Assembly: GCA_030737875.1 (NCBI GenBank)
Contig: CM060911.1
Coordinates: 53,132,501-53,196,500, forward strand
Reading direction: 5' to 3'
Origin: Allium sativum
Taxonomy: Eukaryota; Streptophyta; Magnoliopsida; Asparagales; Amaryllidaceae
Length of the DNA: 64,000 bases
Shown: one piece after another, positions 36,202 through 47,954 of the stretch
Layout: the number at the start of each line of letters is the position of its first letter
Position numbering within the stretch: position 1 is the stretch's first letter
Notes under the pieces: generated by a model
The model's input: only the letters and a program-made list of their open reading frames with translations
Database searches by the model: none
What the model was told of the DNA's origin: nothing
Position numbers and translations under genes: made by a program

Positions 36202-39200
36202 ATGGATATCATTGCTTGGAATGTCAGGGGTCTCAATTCCCCTGAAAGGCAGCTTGACCTTGCCAATTTTTTGAATTTGCATTAAGCCGAATATAATTGG
36301 TTTACTTGAGCATAAGTTAAGTGATTATAAAATCAATGATATGCAGGTTAAAAGTCTTTCAGATTGGAGCATTGTCAATAATAATCTGATGGGAGGAAAT
36401 GGTAGTATTATGGTTTTACATAATCCTATCATTTGGGACCTCATCATTTTTTTTATTGATGAGCAGTATATTCACTGCACCTATAAGAACAAGGGTGGTC
36501 TGGTTATTAAAATCACCTTTATCTATGCTTCAAACTTTGAAAATGAAAGACTTTTTTTATGGAATTGTATTGAGCAGATTAGCCATACTATTAGCAGCCC
36601 TTGGATGTTAATTGGTGATTTCAACTCTTTTTTTCACAATTCTGAAAATAGGGGTGGTAATCCTATTCCTTTTTCTAAATTGGAAAAAATTGCCAATTTT
36701 TTAATGAAAACTGGTTTAATAGAACTACATATTCTAGGCAATAAATTCACCTGGAAATCAGGTGAAATTAGAAATATTCACTGCAAGCTAGATAGGGTTC
36801 CATTTAATCATGAGTTCATTAACCTCTTTCCTATTTTTAGTTATAGTACCCTTCCCCAAAATACAAGTGATCACACACCTATTCTTGCTTCTGTTTCCAT
36901 GGATAAGAGATTAACTGGCAATTTTCCTTTCAGATTTGTGAATGGTTGGGTTTATGAGAAAGACTACAAGGTTGTTTTTCCTAAGTGTTTCAATAACATT
37001 TTTTATGGTACTGCTCAATACAAATTCAATAAAACTTTGCAATTGGTTAAATCTAGTCTTAAAAGTTGGAATAGTTCTAGAAATAGAAATGACATCAAAT
37101 CTAAAAGGGATGATTGTGAAAGATAGCAAAATGACCTTGATAGTAATAGCTCAGACAAGGATTTGGCTGAGAATTTTTTTAATGCTCTTGCCAATTTGAT
37201 TAATGCTCTTCATATTAGTTCTGTTAATTTAAAACAGAAAGCCAAGGTGAACTGGTTAACAGCTGGTGATATAGCTAGTAAATTCTTCTATACTAGGATG
37301 TCCAACAGGAAAAATAGGAATAATATTGGTAAACTTATTATTAATAAAGGAAAAATAATTAATGAAGCCTCCTCCATTGAAGAAGAGGCTATTAATTATT
37401 TTAGCTCTTTATATAACACCTCCTGTTATTCTAATATTTTTCCTGATATTGACTTTAAGTTTATTATTAGCAGCAATAGCACTGATATCCTTTTAGCTCC
37501 TCTTAGACAGGAAGAGATAAAAAAATATTATTTTTAAAGCCGATAATGATAAGAGTCCTGGCCCCGATGGATTTGGAGCAAAATTTTACAAAACTCATTG
37601 GGAAGAATTAAAATCTGTTTTGTGTAATTCAGTCACAGAATTCTTTAATTCTGGTAAAATACTGAAGAACACAAACCATACATTTCTTACATTATTTCCC
37701 AAAGTAGAAAATCCTTCTGGGCTGGATGAGTATAGACCAATAGCCTGTTGCAATTTTATTTACAAAATTATTTCTTCCTTGCTTTGTAACAGGTTAAAAT
37801 GCTTTCTTAAGTTCATTATTTCTAAAAACCAGAGTGCCTTTATTCCTGGTAGATTAATTTCTGAGAATTCCTTATTAGCCCATGAGTTAATTAGGAATTT
37901 TAATATGAAGAATAGTAATCTAATGTGCATCAAAATTGATCTTCATAAAGCTTTTGATAAAATTAATAGAAATTTTATCATTTATATTATGCAGAAAATG
38001 GGATTTGATGAGAAATTTTGTGCTTTGATTAAGGAGTGTATTAATAATGTAACTTACTCTGTCATGATTAATGGTTCTCCTAAAGGCTTTATTCATAGCA
38101 ATAGAGGAGCAAGGCAGGATGACCCTCTATCACCCTACTTATTTTCTATTGTTATGGAATATTTTTCATTTCAAATGGAAATTGAAGTGCTTAAGGGGAA
38201 CATTAAACCTATTAATAGAGTAAAGCCACATATTACTGACTTGTTATATGCTGATGATATGCTCCTGTTTTTAAAAGCTGATATGAAAAGTGCTATTGTT
38301 GTATTTAGTATTTTGGATAATTTGGAAAAATATGCTGGTTTAGCTGTTAATCCTAATAAGAGTAAAATCTATTTTAGCAAAGATGTTTTAATTAAAGAGG
38401 AAATCCTACACCTTTTGAATTTCAAAGAGGGCAAGCTTCCTGTTATGTACCTTGGCCTTCCATTAAGCATTAACCAGATCAATGATAAAGATTTCATTAA
38501 ACTTTTAGATATGATTCAGGGTAGGCTTGATGGGTGGTCTAGTAAATTGCTCTCCCTAGCTGGTAGGGTAGAGCTTACTCACACTGTCATCACTGCCATG
38601 ATCATGTATTGGGTGCAATCTCATAGCATCCCTGCAGTGTCATACATAAAATTGAAAAAATTTGTTCTAATTTTATTTGGAGAGGCAAGCATCATAAGGT
38701 TGCTTAGGATAAGGTGTGTAAGCCTAAAATTTTTGGTGGATTAGGGATTAGAAATATTAAAGATATTGCTGAAGTCTACAAGTTTAAATTGTTTTGGAAA
38801 TTCTTGGATGGTAAATCTCTTTGGGCTATATGGATGAGTGCTAGATATTGAAAAATAAAAACTTTTGGCTAGCCAGAAAGGAGATTCACCACTCCAATGT
38901 TTGGATAAATATCTTGGATTGTAGGGATATTGGCAGAAACCTCTTAATTAGAAAAATTAAAGTTGGCAGCCAAACCAGTTTATGGTTTGACCCTTGGATT
39001 AGTGGTAATTCTCTCATTAACCACCTTGGGTGGAATAATATTTATATATTGGGAGGGGGGGAGGGTTAATGACAAAGTGTAGGATATCATTAATAATAAT
39101 TGTTGGAGCTTTCTTAGTAACCCTGCTGCTCATATTTTTAAAAACGCTATTCTGGGAATTCATATTGATCAGAGCTGTTATAAGGATCATTGGAACTGGA

Positions 39201-39743
39201 GTTTGTGCTCTAAGGATAAATTATCTTTTGAAAAAGTTTGGGAGTTTTTACAGGGAAAAGAGGTGGAGGTTGATTGGTATAAAATTATTTGGAATAAATC
39301 AAATTGTCCTAAAATGGCACATTGTGCCTATTTTGCTCTTTTAAATAAACTCCCAACCAGAGATAATTGTTGCAAATGGAATAAGGACTCTAAAAATACT
39401 TGTTTCCTTTGTAAAAAAGAGGTTGAAAGCTCCAATCGTTTGTTTTTTTTATTGTGATTACTCTGTGTACATTTGGATTAATGCTCATTACACTTTGGGT
39501 TTCAATCAAAGTTATGCTGCTTTGAATATTAGGGATAGTACGGAGTATATATTGAAGTTCTTTAAACCCAAATCCACCAAATTTAATAGAGCTTGTGTTC
39601 TCGTAACAGCTTCTATTTATTATATTTGGAGAGAGAGAAATTAGAGGTTACATACTAATAAAGAGATTAATTGTTATCAAATCTGGAACACTATTCTATA
39701 TGATAGTGATATTGTCATGAAAAAAGCTAATAGACTTAGATAA
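36202..39743 (+). pseudogene. LINE ORF2: endonuclease, reverse transcriptase, zf-RVT, broken
   Basis: Starts MDIIAWNVRGLNSPERQ, the N-terminus of the apurinic-type endonuclease. A shift near 36280 leads to GLLEHKLSDYKI, then WMLIGDFNSF, GNKFTWKS and TSDHTPIL at 36600-36890. A TAG at 37124 and an extra A in the run near 37520 precede the reverse transcriptase. Motifs there are SPGPDGFGAKFYK, EYRPIACCNFIYK, NQSAFIPGR, KIDLHKAFDKINR (catalytic Asp), RGARQDDPLSPYLF and LLYADDMLLF (catalytic Asp pair). The usual RG.RQGDP glycine is Asp here. YLGLPLS and LDGWSSKLLSLAGR follow. After further shifts near 38690, 38850, 39065 and 39450 the zf-RVT segment NCCKWNKDSKNTCFLC appears, then IYYIWRERN with a stop in place of the next residue. 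The end is the TAA at 39741-39743. Confidence 0.9.
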
Positions 39744-40549
39744 ATAACTTGTACAATCAAGCATTTCATAATAGTAATGTAGATGGAGATAAGCAAGTTG
39801 AAGATTTTGTACTCAATGGCAAGCATCATCTTATCAAAAAGTGCTCTGATTTTCTCACTAGTGAAAACTATCTCTGTCAGGCTAATAACCCACAGCACTG
39901 CAAAGGGAGTACACATGGCTTTAGTAATTTAAATTTCCTATTTCTAATTATTGGAATAATAATGCATTGCATATACCTGTTGTAGGAAACATAGATAATC
40001 TTCCTACCAGCATTTCTTCAGTTAGTACAACTGGTGTTTTGGCTACATCTGACGTCCTACTTGGGGTATCCACTAACTATAAATGCAAATTACAGTATTG
40101 TGAGGGAAGTAGACATTATTTTGGTTCTTTAGTGCGTGATTCTTTGCACAAATCAAATAGTAATGTTTTGGTTAGACCTGTTTTAGAGAGTGGACACTCC
40201 AACGGTGATCCAGACCGTAACAAACCCATGGACAAGAGGAAATCAGAAGAAAAGTTAAGACTTTTGCACATAATAGGGAATAACTACTATAAGAGCAAGC
40301 TGAATAACCAGATCTTATCACTTAACTGTCTGATCCGAAGGCGAGAGCAACAGCGCTAGTCCTCTTGAGGGTAACAGTGGCTCACTTAGTCTGAAAGAAG
40401 CTTCGAGAGCATGAAGAGTTCAGATCTGAAAGATAAGAACCCAACTGCCTTCATCGAGTTACAAAATCTTCACAAGGAAGACCAGACCTTTCATCTGAAA
40501 GACTATAAAGTAAATCGCAAGCCTGAATCCAGTGAGAAGAGAAAATAAA
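39744..40549 (+). pseudogene. Coding-like region 3' of LINE ORF2, unrecognised
   Basis: Right after the ORF2 stop, protein-like text continues in shifted frames: AFHNSNVDGDKQVEDFVLNG from about 39755, then across a shift near 39950 VGNIDNLPTSISSVSTTG. It runs to PDRNKPMDKRKSEEKLRL with a stop at 40357. A further frame near 40330-40405 reads SASPLEGNSGSLSLKEASRA, and the next, to about 40547, reads MKSSDLKDKNPTAFIELQN. It lies before the poly(A) and inside the candidate target duplications, so it probably belongs to the LINE, either as a C-terminal extension of ORF2 or as a third ORF. No RNase H motif is visible. It could also be a captured host fragment. The coding character is judged by eye only. 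Confidence 0.4.
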
Positions 40550-40690
40550 TCAACGAAGATACTATTTGGAATCCACCTTAAAGACGGAAAAGTTGTTTCT
40601 TCTGTTGAGCTTGCCATTTTTGAGTGTTGTTTGGAGCTCGACGGGAATAGTTTTGTTTGGGGAAAAAAAAAAAATTGTCACCAACCCATT

Positions 40691-42359
40691 ATCTATTTTC
40701 CGAACTTTAAGCCACTAACTGCTGTTCTTACATATCCTAACTGCAATCCCTAATTACATCTTCCTTCACAAATCAACATTCCATCGTGAATTTCGATCAA
40801 AATCTACAAACATCGGGTCGTCATACGGTGCAGACCTGCAGTAAATTTGCTGAATCGCCATACTTTCCAACCTGTCAGCTAATTCAGAAGGTAATTCACA
40901 CACATTTTAACTCCATTTGTTCAACTTATGTTTAATCTGACAACCATTCCTGCGTTTGTTGGTCATTCGAATTGGTAAAATGTTCGATTCTTGCCATTCA
41001 ACATGATTATAAGCTGACGAGAGATGAACCCACTAAAAATTTTATGATTACGAATTACCATATGATTTAAACTCATAATGTAATTTGGTTTGCCTTTGTC
41101 GAATTGGATTTTTCTTCATTACTGTTATTTCACTTTATTTCATTGACTTGCTAATTGATCTGACTATACGCAATTTATTGTCTTTGTCTCATCAACGCCG
41201 AACTGTTATGGATTCATTTGTCCCCAAATTCATTTCAAAGGGATAGACGAGTGAACACATCTGAATATGTTGCAAACAGAAATTCAAAGCGAACCTCTGA
41301 TCATCTTATAATAAAATAGTGTTATTTCGAGGTTAACAAAGTGCTACTATATTAATTAACAGCGATAAATTTAAATATAGGTTTAGATACTTTGTTTTCT
41401 GCTGCTCTGATGATTGGTGTTTTCTTGGATATCTTATGATTGGCAGTAACAAGTTACTCATGTGACAGACTACTACTTTCTTTCTTCAGACTGCTTTGCT
41501 CCTATCCATAATAATACTAAGCGGAAATGCTGAACCAGCTAATGCAAAAGGAATACAACATTACTCATCAAAAATCTATTGCGGCAAGAATCCTTGAGAA
41601 AGAATCCATCATCTGAGGGTTTACAATGGTAGTAAACCATTGCCATGTCATTGTTTTACCTGGTTTTAGAACATTACTACATTCTTACAGGTATGTTATG
41701 TCTTTCTATTAGAAAAGAACATATAAAGGCAATGGAAAAAGAGCATTTAATAATAAGCCACATCAACATTTTATAAGTTTTAACGATTTTTTTTCTTTTT
41801 GTAACTTTCAAAATATGTGTTTTTACTCAGTAAGAATAGCTATACCTGGTAAAATTTCAAGAAAATTGATATCATCATTTTTGCACTTAGTTGGATGGGT
41901 ATTTTTTTTATGCAATTTTTTTCCCTTTACTGTAATTTTTTTTTTTTACTAGCTCAAACTAATAATTTTAAGTAAATAGGTTTCCATTAAAAAATATATT
42001 GGAAGAATTAAGTTTTTAATGTTTTGAGAACTCAATAAATTTGTTTAACTCCAATTGTATATAATAACTGAATGGTTCCTAGCAATTTTAAACGACTTCA
42101 ATAGCAGATGGATTATGGAATACCATGCTATTTCATGCCAGGTGCCTATGCAATTGATCAAAAACTTTATTTCACTAACTGCTTTTAATTGATTTTGCTT
42201 TACACTATTACCATTTTTTGATGAGAAATACGACTTCTAAATTTATTGTAACTTTGCTACTTGATTATGGAAGATTCAGTCTGTTAGTTGTAAACTAAAT
42301 ACCTAATCCATCACCTAAATTGTTCAACTATACAAGATTGATTTTTTTTTTTTTTTTAG
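40691..42359 (+). other. Low-copy-looking region with leader- and exon-like segments
   Basis: No confident gene. 40740-40890 reads like a 5' leader ending at a CAGAAG|GTAATT donor-like site. 41493-41640 follows a TTTCTTTCTTCAG acceptor-like site and encodes a hydrophobic run ALLLSIIILSGNAEPANA, then a stop 34 codons in. It ends near a GTAGTA donor-like site. These might be exons of a host transcript; nothing else supports it. Confidence 0.25.
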
Positions 42360-42428
42360 TTCTTTTTTGCAAACATTGACAACAATTCCGGCGTCTTTTC
42401 AGTGGAAGTATACGCAGGAGAAGGACAT
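42360..42428 (+). other. Exon-like segment, 69 bases
   Basis: A 19-T tract and TTTAG precede it and GTATGT follows it. In between is an open 23-codon frame reading ANIDNNSGVFSVEVYAGEGH. I do not recognise the protein. The next exon-like segment (43674) does not join it in phase, so at least one exon or the gene model is missing. Confidence 0.3.
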
Positions 42429-42816
42429 GTATGTTTGTTTTACTAGATTCTAGACGTTTAAGTATTGCTAACAGAATATGCGAATAAATAGTGATAACTT
42501 GAAATAGCTACAATTTCACGTATTTATTTTTCTTTCATCTTTTTCATTTTGTTGTCAAGTTGTTTTACAATCTTGTAAGATTACACTTAATGGCTGTTGA
42601 TATGATGCCAAGATTTTCATTAAAAAGTTGTAATATAAGAGATTTAATAACTAAAAAAAATTAGTTTTGGATTCTTTTCCTAAGAGCTTATGATGGATCA
42701 TGCTTTCTTCTCCATTCGAAATGTATAGAAGTGGTGCACGTATATCTTTTTTCGTGTACTGGCTAAATTTTTTCAATTAAGATAAAAGTTGAGAAATTAA
42801 ATTAGCTCCAAATTCA

Positions 42817-43000
42817 TTTTTTTTTTTTTTTTTTTTTTGATACAGGGCCTTTATTAAGCCAAGATGCTATATCGTATTACACTTCACATTCACTAAGTTA
42901 TTTACCACAAATATTTATCAGTTCTATACAATGACATCTATGCTACTGTAGTTGTATCACATTATACATTTTGGAACTTTGTTTCATGCGTGTTACATAC
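42817..43000 (-). mobile_element. 3' end of a retroposon inserted in minus orientation
   Basis: A run of 22 T (42817-42838) on the plus strand is a poly(A) tail on the minus strand. About a dozen bases before that tail the minus strand has GCTTAATAAAGGCC, an AATAAA polyadenylation signal. This fits a truncated LINE or a processed transcript. The 5' edge and target duplication were not found, so the right boundary given is nominal. Confidence 0.45.
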
Positions 43001-43673
43001 ATATCTATGCTATACTATAATTAATGAGTTTGATTTCCAAACCTCACAAGCCTTCTCAAGTTTGTAAAGCTCAACCGTCTCTTACTATTTTTTTTCCTAT
43101 ATAGATCTTCCATTGCTTTTATCCCTCATAAGCCCTGACTATTCATCTTTTCCCCATTTTCGTCTTTAACCTATCAACTTTGCTAAGCTTTTCACCTCGA
43201 TGTCTTTGCCTATCAGACTGCTTCTACTATCCACCCAATTGACTGGAGACTGCGTTTGCTTCTCCACCTCCTCTGACTTTCCTTATGCCATATTGCGAGG
43301 TAATTTTTCCTGAGATTTTCAAACATTGATCACAAATTTACATGTTCTTTCATAGTCAATATTGTTTTATTTGTCGCTCAAAAACATTCTAAAATCCAAC
43401 GTTCTTTTTGGGTAATCTTGATTTGAGAAGAGCCAACGAGGTTTTTGAGTTTTTTTTCCCTTCACTTGACCTAATTCATGAACTTGACCTGTTATTGAGG
43501 ATGTTTGCTGCCACCTTTCTTTTGAGAATATTTAAACCACTTTGCATCTGTTGTGATTAATAAGAATTTACGTTTCTCCATGCTTTTTTAATCTGTAGGA
43601 TATGTTCCACATTTCAGTCCAAACTGCAAAAAATTAATTTGTGTCCTGTTTTTAATTTTTATTATTGAATTAG

Positions 43674-44426
43674 GTAGAGAAGATGGTGCTACATTGAACA
43701 AAGGGCAGCAAGTGTTTGTGTAAGTTTATTAAACTATGAATAATCCAGCTTCTAAAACAGAATTGTTTTCCTTCCAAACATGTCGGCTAATGATCTAATA
43801 CTTTTTATTGTTAAATAACTCAACCTTAGATATTCAGTGTAGCAAGTTGAGAATCAAATTTTGTTTCTCCTATTCAAATTATCAACTTCTGGCTGATTTT
43901 TGATGTCATGGTCTGGTTTCTTTTTGTCGTTTATTCTTCATTTGTTAAGGTTATTTCACTATACTGAAATGCAATCCATTAGCAAAAAATTAATCTTGTG
44001 TTTGCACATTTCAAATGTTGACGTACTAGCAATTATCATATAGTCGATGTCATCTTCTACCCTGTGTCCATTATATGGCTACTTTAAGCTATCTTGGTTG
44101 AATTAATGGGTATGAAAACAACTTGAAACCAACCATAAAAGAAAATATGAAGCTAATAATAGTGTATGAATTAATTCATTGTTTGTGTTGTGAACATTAT
44201 TAATCTCAAAATCATCTCACGCACAAAAGTTCGTTGTGTATGCACATATGTGTGGATGAATTTTTTGAGACTGTTTTTCATGCTGACTTAAATTATACTA
44301 TGCCTAAAATTTTAAAAATAGTCCACATCAGGTTGAAACATTTATATCTGTGAATACTTGAGCATGATATTCAGGCTCGACAATAGGGTGGAGGCTGCTA
44401 AGGAAGTCGCCCAAGGAAATCGTTAA
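43674..44426 (+). CDS. Two exon-like segments joining in phase, unrecognised C-terminus
   Basis: Segment 43674-43719 lies between TTAG and GTAAGT, and segment 44375-44426 follows TTCAG. Joined, the frame is uninterrupted: REDGATLNKGQQVFV then LDNRVEAAKEVAQGNR and a TAA stop at 44424-44426. Two short segments with proper splice sites, one phase and a charged helix-like C-terminus are more than I expect by chance, but there is no family match I can name and no convincing upstream exons. It may be a host gene, a decayed gene or a captured fragment. Confidence 0.3.
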
Positions 44427-44499
44427 ATGGGCAATGATAGTGATGCTCATGTAGAAATTCTAAATTAATTAAAATTATATAAACTGAAACATAGTTAGT

Positions 44500-45360
44500 T
44501 AAATGCTCTGTCATTAGCTCAAGTGTTTTTGTTCATTTTTGCTGCAATAAGTGATCGATTTTCAATACCTGTCACACATTACTTTTTACAGGCATTTGTA
44601 TTCAACATTGGCTGGGGTAACAATTTAGCTTGGGTCTGTCTTGGTGATGTTACAAAGTCTTGACGTGGTTTTTAAAACCTATTCTAAAAAGTTTTCTTTT
44701 CTGAACAAATTGAAACTTAATCAAACATCCACCAATAAATATATTGGTATAATGGTAAAGCATACTTTGTAAGATTATTCGATACGCTTTGGATTTATTT
44801 TACTAAGAGAGACCCTAAGTTGAATGTGAATTATTTTCTGCTTTTGTTTTTATTATACCATTGTTTTAGTGGTGATTCTCATACATTAACTACAAGATTG
44901 TGTTTGGGTTCAAAACAAAATTCGATTAGTTATAGGACTAAGTGTGACATACTGTTAGTTCATATCGACAACAGGTTACAAATAAATTTCCATAACAAGA
45001 TATGGTTTAAGAACCGAGTTTCATAGAATTTTTGCTAATAAGTCAAATATGCTTCAAAGCACTAAAAAAAAACTTAGGCTAAAACATTAGGGGTTGATTG
45101 ATATGAGCAGTAACTACTTGAAAGGATCATGTTAGAGATAAGCTTGGTGATATATGCTTGATTAGAATTGTTCTATGATCTCTGTCGGCTCAATGTAATA
45201 TTTTGTAAATTTTGTATTTCTCATTTAGCTGCTTAAACTATAAATACGTTTCTTAAAGGATATATATTCATATCTTTATGTTCATTCAAGAACAACATAT
45301 ATGGTCAAAGGTAAATCTGTAAACACTAATATAATATTCTAATGCAAAGATAGACACCAA
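44500..45360. other. Intergenic AT-rich sequence
   Basis: I see nothing coding. The 68-codon frame at 44820-45026 has no domain or start context. Confidence 0.4.
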
Positions 45361-45369
45361 CTCAGATTT

Positions 45370-47150
45370 TTGTTTTTTCCCTTTCTCTAGGTGTAGTTTA
45401 TTTAGCAATCTAAAAAAAAAATCACCTACTTGAATTTTAGCGATTTTTAAATATTTTAAATTAACTCAACAAAATGCGTAAATTAGTTATCATTACATTG
45501 ATGAATCCATAATCAAACTTCACATTTCCAGATACATCAATAGGTTTTGATGAATGTCACAATATGGCTTAATCTATTTAACTATTTTATCTTAATGTTC
45601 ATTTATGAAGGCAGCTGTTTTGATTATTACTAAACCAGCCAATTTTTGGATTCAATTAAATTAATTGTACAAATCTTAGCCTTTTGATTATAAGTAATTT
45701 TGACTGTTAGTTATACCAACTTACACAATTATGGTAATGAATGAGACCATAATAAAACTAGGATGAAGTGGATGAATCTTAATTCCTTTGTTATGCTAGC
45801 TCTTCTACTAATCATTTTGTTACAAGCATATCATTTTAGATTCAGAAAGCTTATGAATCATGCTAGGAACTTCCCAACCAGAAAACTTATTCATTCAAAT
45901 CCTTATGTCGTACCTTGATTTGGTAGTCTAAAGGTTTAAGCTGCTTTACTAGAAGATTATGTTCTTTTGTTGTTAACCAATTCTATTTTCTTTCTTTCAA
46001 GTTCCTAAATAAAGTTTTGCAAAAGTACTTTAGTCATTTCTCTAAATTGAGCCAACTTATGCTCAACTTACTATTACTACGTTGGAATGATGCAACGGTA
46101 AGCAAAATCACACACAATTTGAGCGACACAGTTCATAACTACATTGGTTATTTATATACAAGCATTAAATTTTTTGGGCCATGATTTCAATTTTTCCTAA
46201 AATTTATTATAAGCGTTAACAAGTTTCAAAATATAAGGTTTTAAAAAAATTAAGATGACTATTATTTTAGTTGAAAAAATATTTATCTTAAGGTAGACGT
46301 GTTTAATTATACAAGGAAAGAAAATCTTTTTTGTTGCCCTCTTAATTGTAGCTTATCTTGCAATCTGAATACAAATTTAAAGTTTTATTCGTTTAAACTT
46401 TAGCAATTTTTATATATTAAAAACGAATCTAACAAAGTATCTAAATTAAATTTCATCTCATTGATGTATCCACAAGCAAACTTCACTTTTCCTACCATGC
46501 TAAAATGTTTTGATGAGTTCACACTATGACTAGGTTTATTTTAATTTTCTGTTCATTTACAAAAGCAGTTGCTTTGATTATTACTATATGTGCCAGTTTT
46601 TAAAATCAATAAAATTATTTGTACAAATACTTTAGGCTTTACGATTAGAAATAATTTTGGTTGTTAGTTGCACTAATTAATACAATTTTGGTTATGAATG
46701 AAACTAGAACGAAGTGGATGAATCCTAATTCCTTAAATAAACTAACTATTATTACTGATTATTTTGTTGTAAGGGTATCTTTTCAGATTAAAAGAGCTGT
46801 TATGTCAAACACTTCCCAACCTGGAACTTTATTCGTTTACATAATTATTTTGTACTTTGATTTGGTTGTCTAAAGGTTTTGAGCTTTTTTGGTAGAATAT
46901 TATGTTCTTTTATTTTTTGATTCTTTTAAGTTCCCAATGTAGCTTTGTAAGGGTACATTCCTCATTTTTCTAAATTGTGTCAGCACATTTGTCATTTTCT
47001 TAAACTGAGTCAACTTAATGATTAACTTAACATTACTATATTGAAACATTGCATAGGAAAGCAAAATCATGTAATTTGAATGAGAAGGTTCATAACTAGA
47101 ATGGTTATATACAAACAAGCACTAAATTTTTTTCTGTGCTGTTTCATACT
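45370..47150. repeat. Diverged tandem duplication, two copies of about 0.8-0.9 kb
   Basis: 45370-46190 and 46320-47150 are similar throughout at an offset of about 955 bases. Shared segments include TTTGATTATTACTA, GAAGTGGATGAATC, TTGATTTGGTTGTCTAAAGG (one change in the first copy) and an ATATTATGTTCTTTT-like stretch. Divergence is high (tens of percent by eye), so the duplication is old. The plus frame 46661-46873 is not maintained in the first copy, arguing against coding. Confidence 0.75.
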
Positions 47151-47946
47151 TTTTTTTCCAAAAAATTATTACAAGCTTATTAGATTATCAGCGAACATGT
47201 TTAATATCATTATGGAAAAAATATCACCGCCCGAGTGAAACAAGGACTTGGTAAGATTTAATAATAATTGTAGTAATTAAACTTGAGATTGGTCACAAAT
47301 TCACTAATTGTGTCAACAAATTTGTCCCTCTGCAAGCATTCAGCACCTTTCTATTTGCTGATGCAGGCCATTGTTCAATAAATAAAGCAACTCTTTAGTC
47401 AAGTTAATTTCCTTTTATGTTATTTATCTTTCGCAACAAATTATAGTTTACAAATCTTTTGCTGTGTACCCATCTTTTTGAGTGTGAACTTTTCCATAAA
47501 GTTTGTAATAGGTTTCACTATTTAACTACATAACATGGGAATAAATATTCATACCTAAGCTTGCTATTTAACTCATGTTAGTGCTATTTATGGTGCAAAT
47601 ATTATTGTTTTTTAATTAATCAATCCTTTAACTTGGACTTCTGATAATGTTGTAATGCCTTTAAATGAAATATGTGGTAAATAACTTTGATATTGCTATT
47701 CGTAGACAATGGAAGAAGGGTATGGCAAGACCTAATTCTAGATTAGGGGAAAAAATAGCAGTGACCTACAAAATTCAGGTCTAAATTCTAGGATAAGGAA
47801 CATTTTTAAAACTAGACAAAATGTTAGAACTATCAATACGGTTACATTGGAAATGTACCTACATGTTCCATCACATAAACACGTAAGTCTATAATGTGGT
47901 ACTACAAAACAAAATTTTAAGCACATGTAGTGATGATAAAGATTTA
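47151..47946. other. Intergenic sequence before the hAT element
   Basis: AT-rich, no recognised gene. A TTTGCTGATGCAGGCC segment near 47355 has the look of a splice acceptor, but no adjoining frame is convincing. Confidence 0.35.
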
Positions 47947-47954
47947 CACTAGAT

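Larger units (their letters stand above)
34146..40676 (+). mobile_element. Degenerate, apparently full-length L1-type LINE
   Basis: Order on the plus strand: short leader, ORF1 (34184-36162), a 39-base gap, ORF2 (36202-39743), a coding-like tail and a 12-base poly(A) at 40663-40674. Possible target duplications are 34132-34145 and 40677-40690, matching 12 of 14 (GTCACCTACCCACT against GTCACCAACCCATT). This is suggestive but not proof. ORF1 and ORF2 both carry several frameshifts and stops, so the copy cannot move itself. Retrotransposition is by target-primed reverse transcription in the nucleus, as for L1 elements generally. Confidence 0.85.

Noticed and set aside
36399..37199. Extra plus and minus frames overlapping the LINE endonuclease
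   Set aside because: Shadows of ORF2 in other frames; they carry none of the family motifs.
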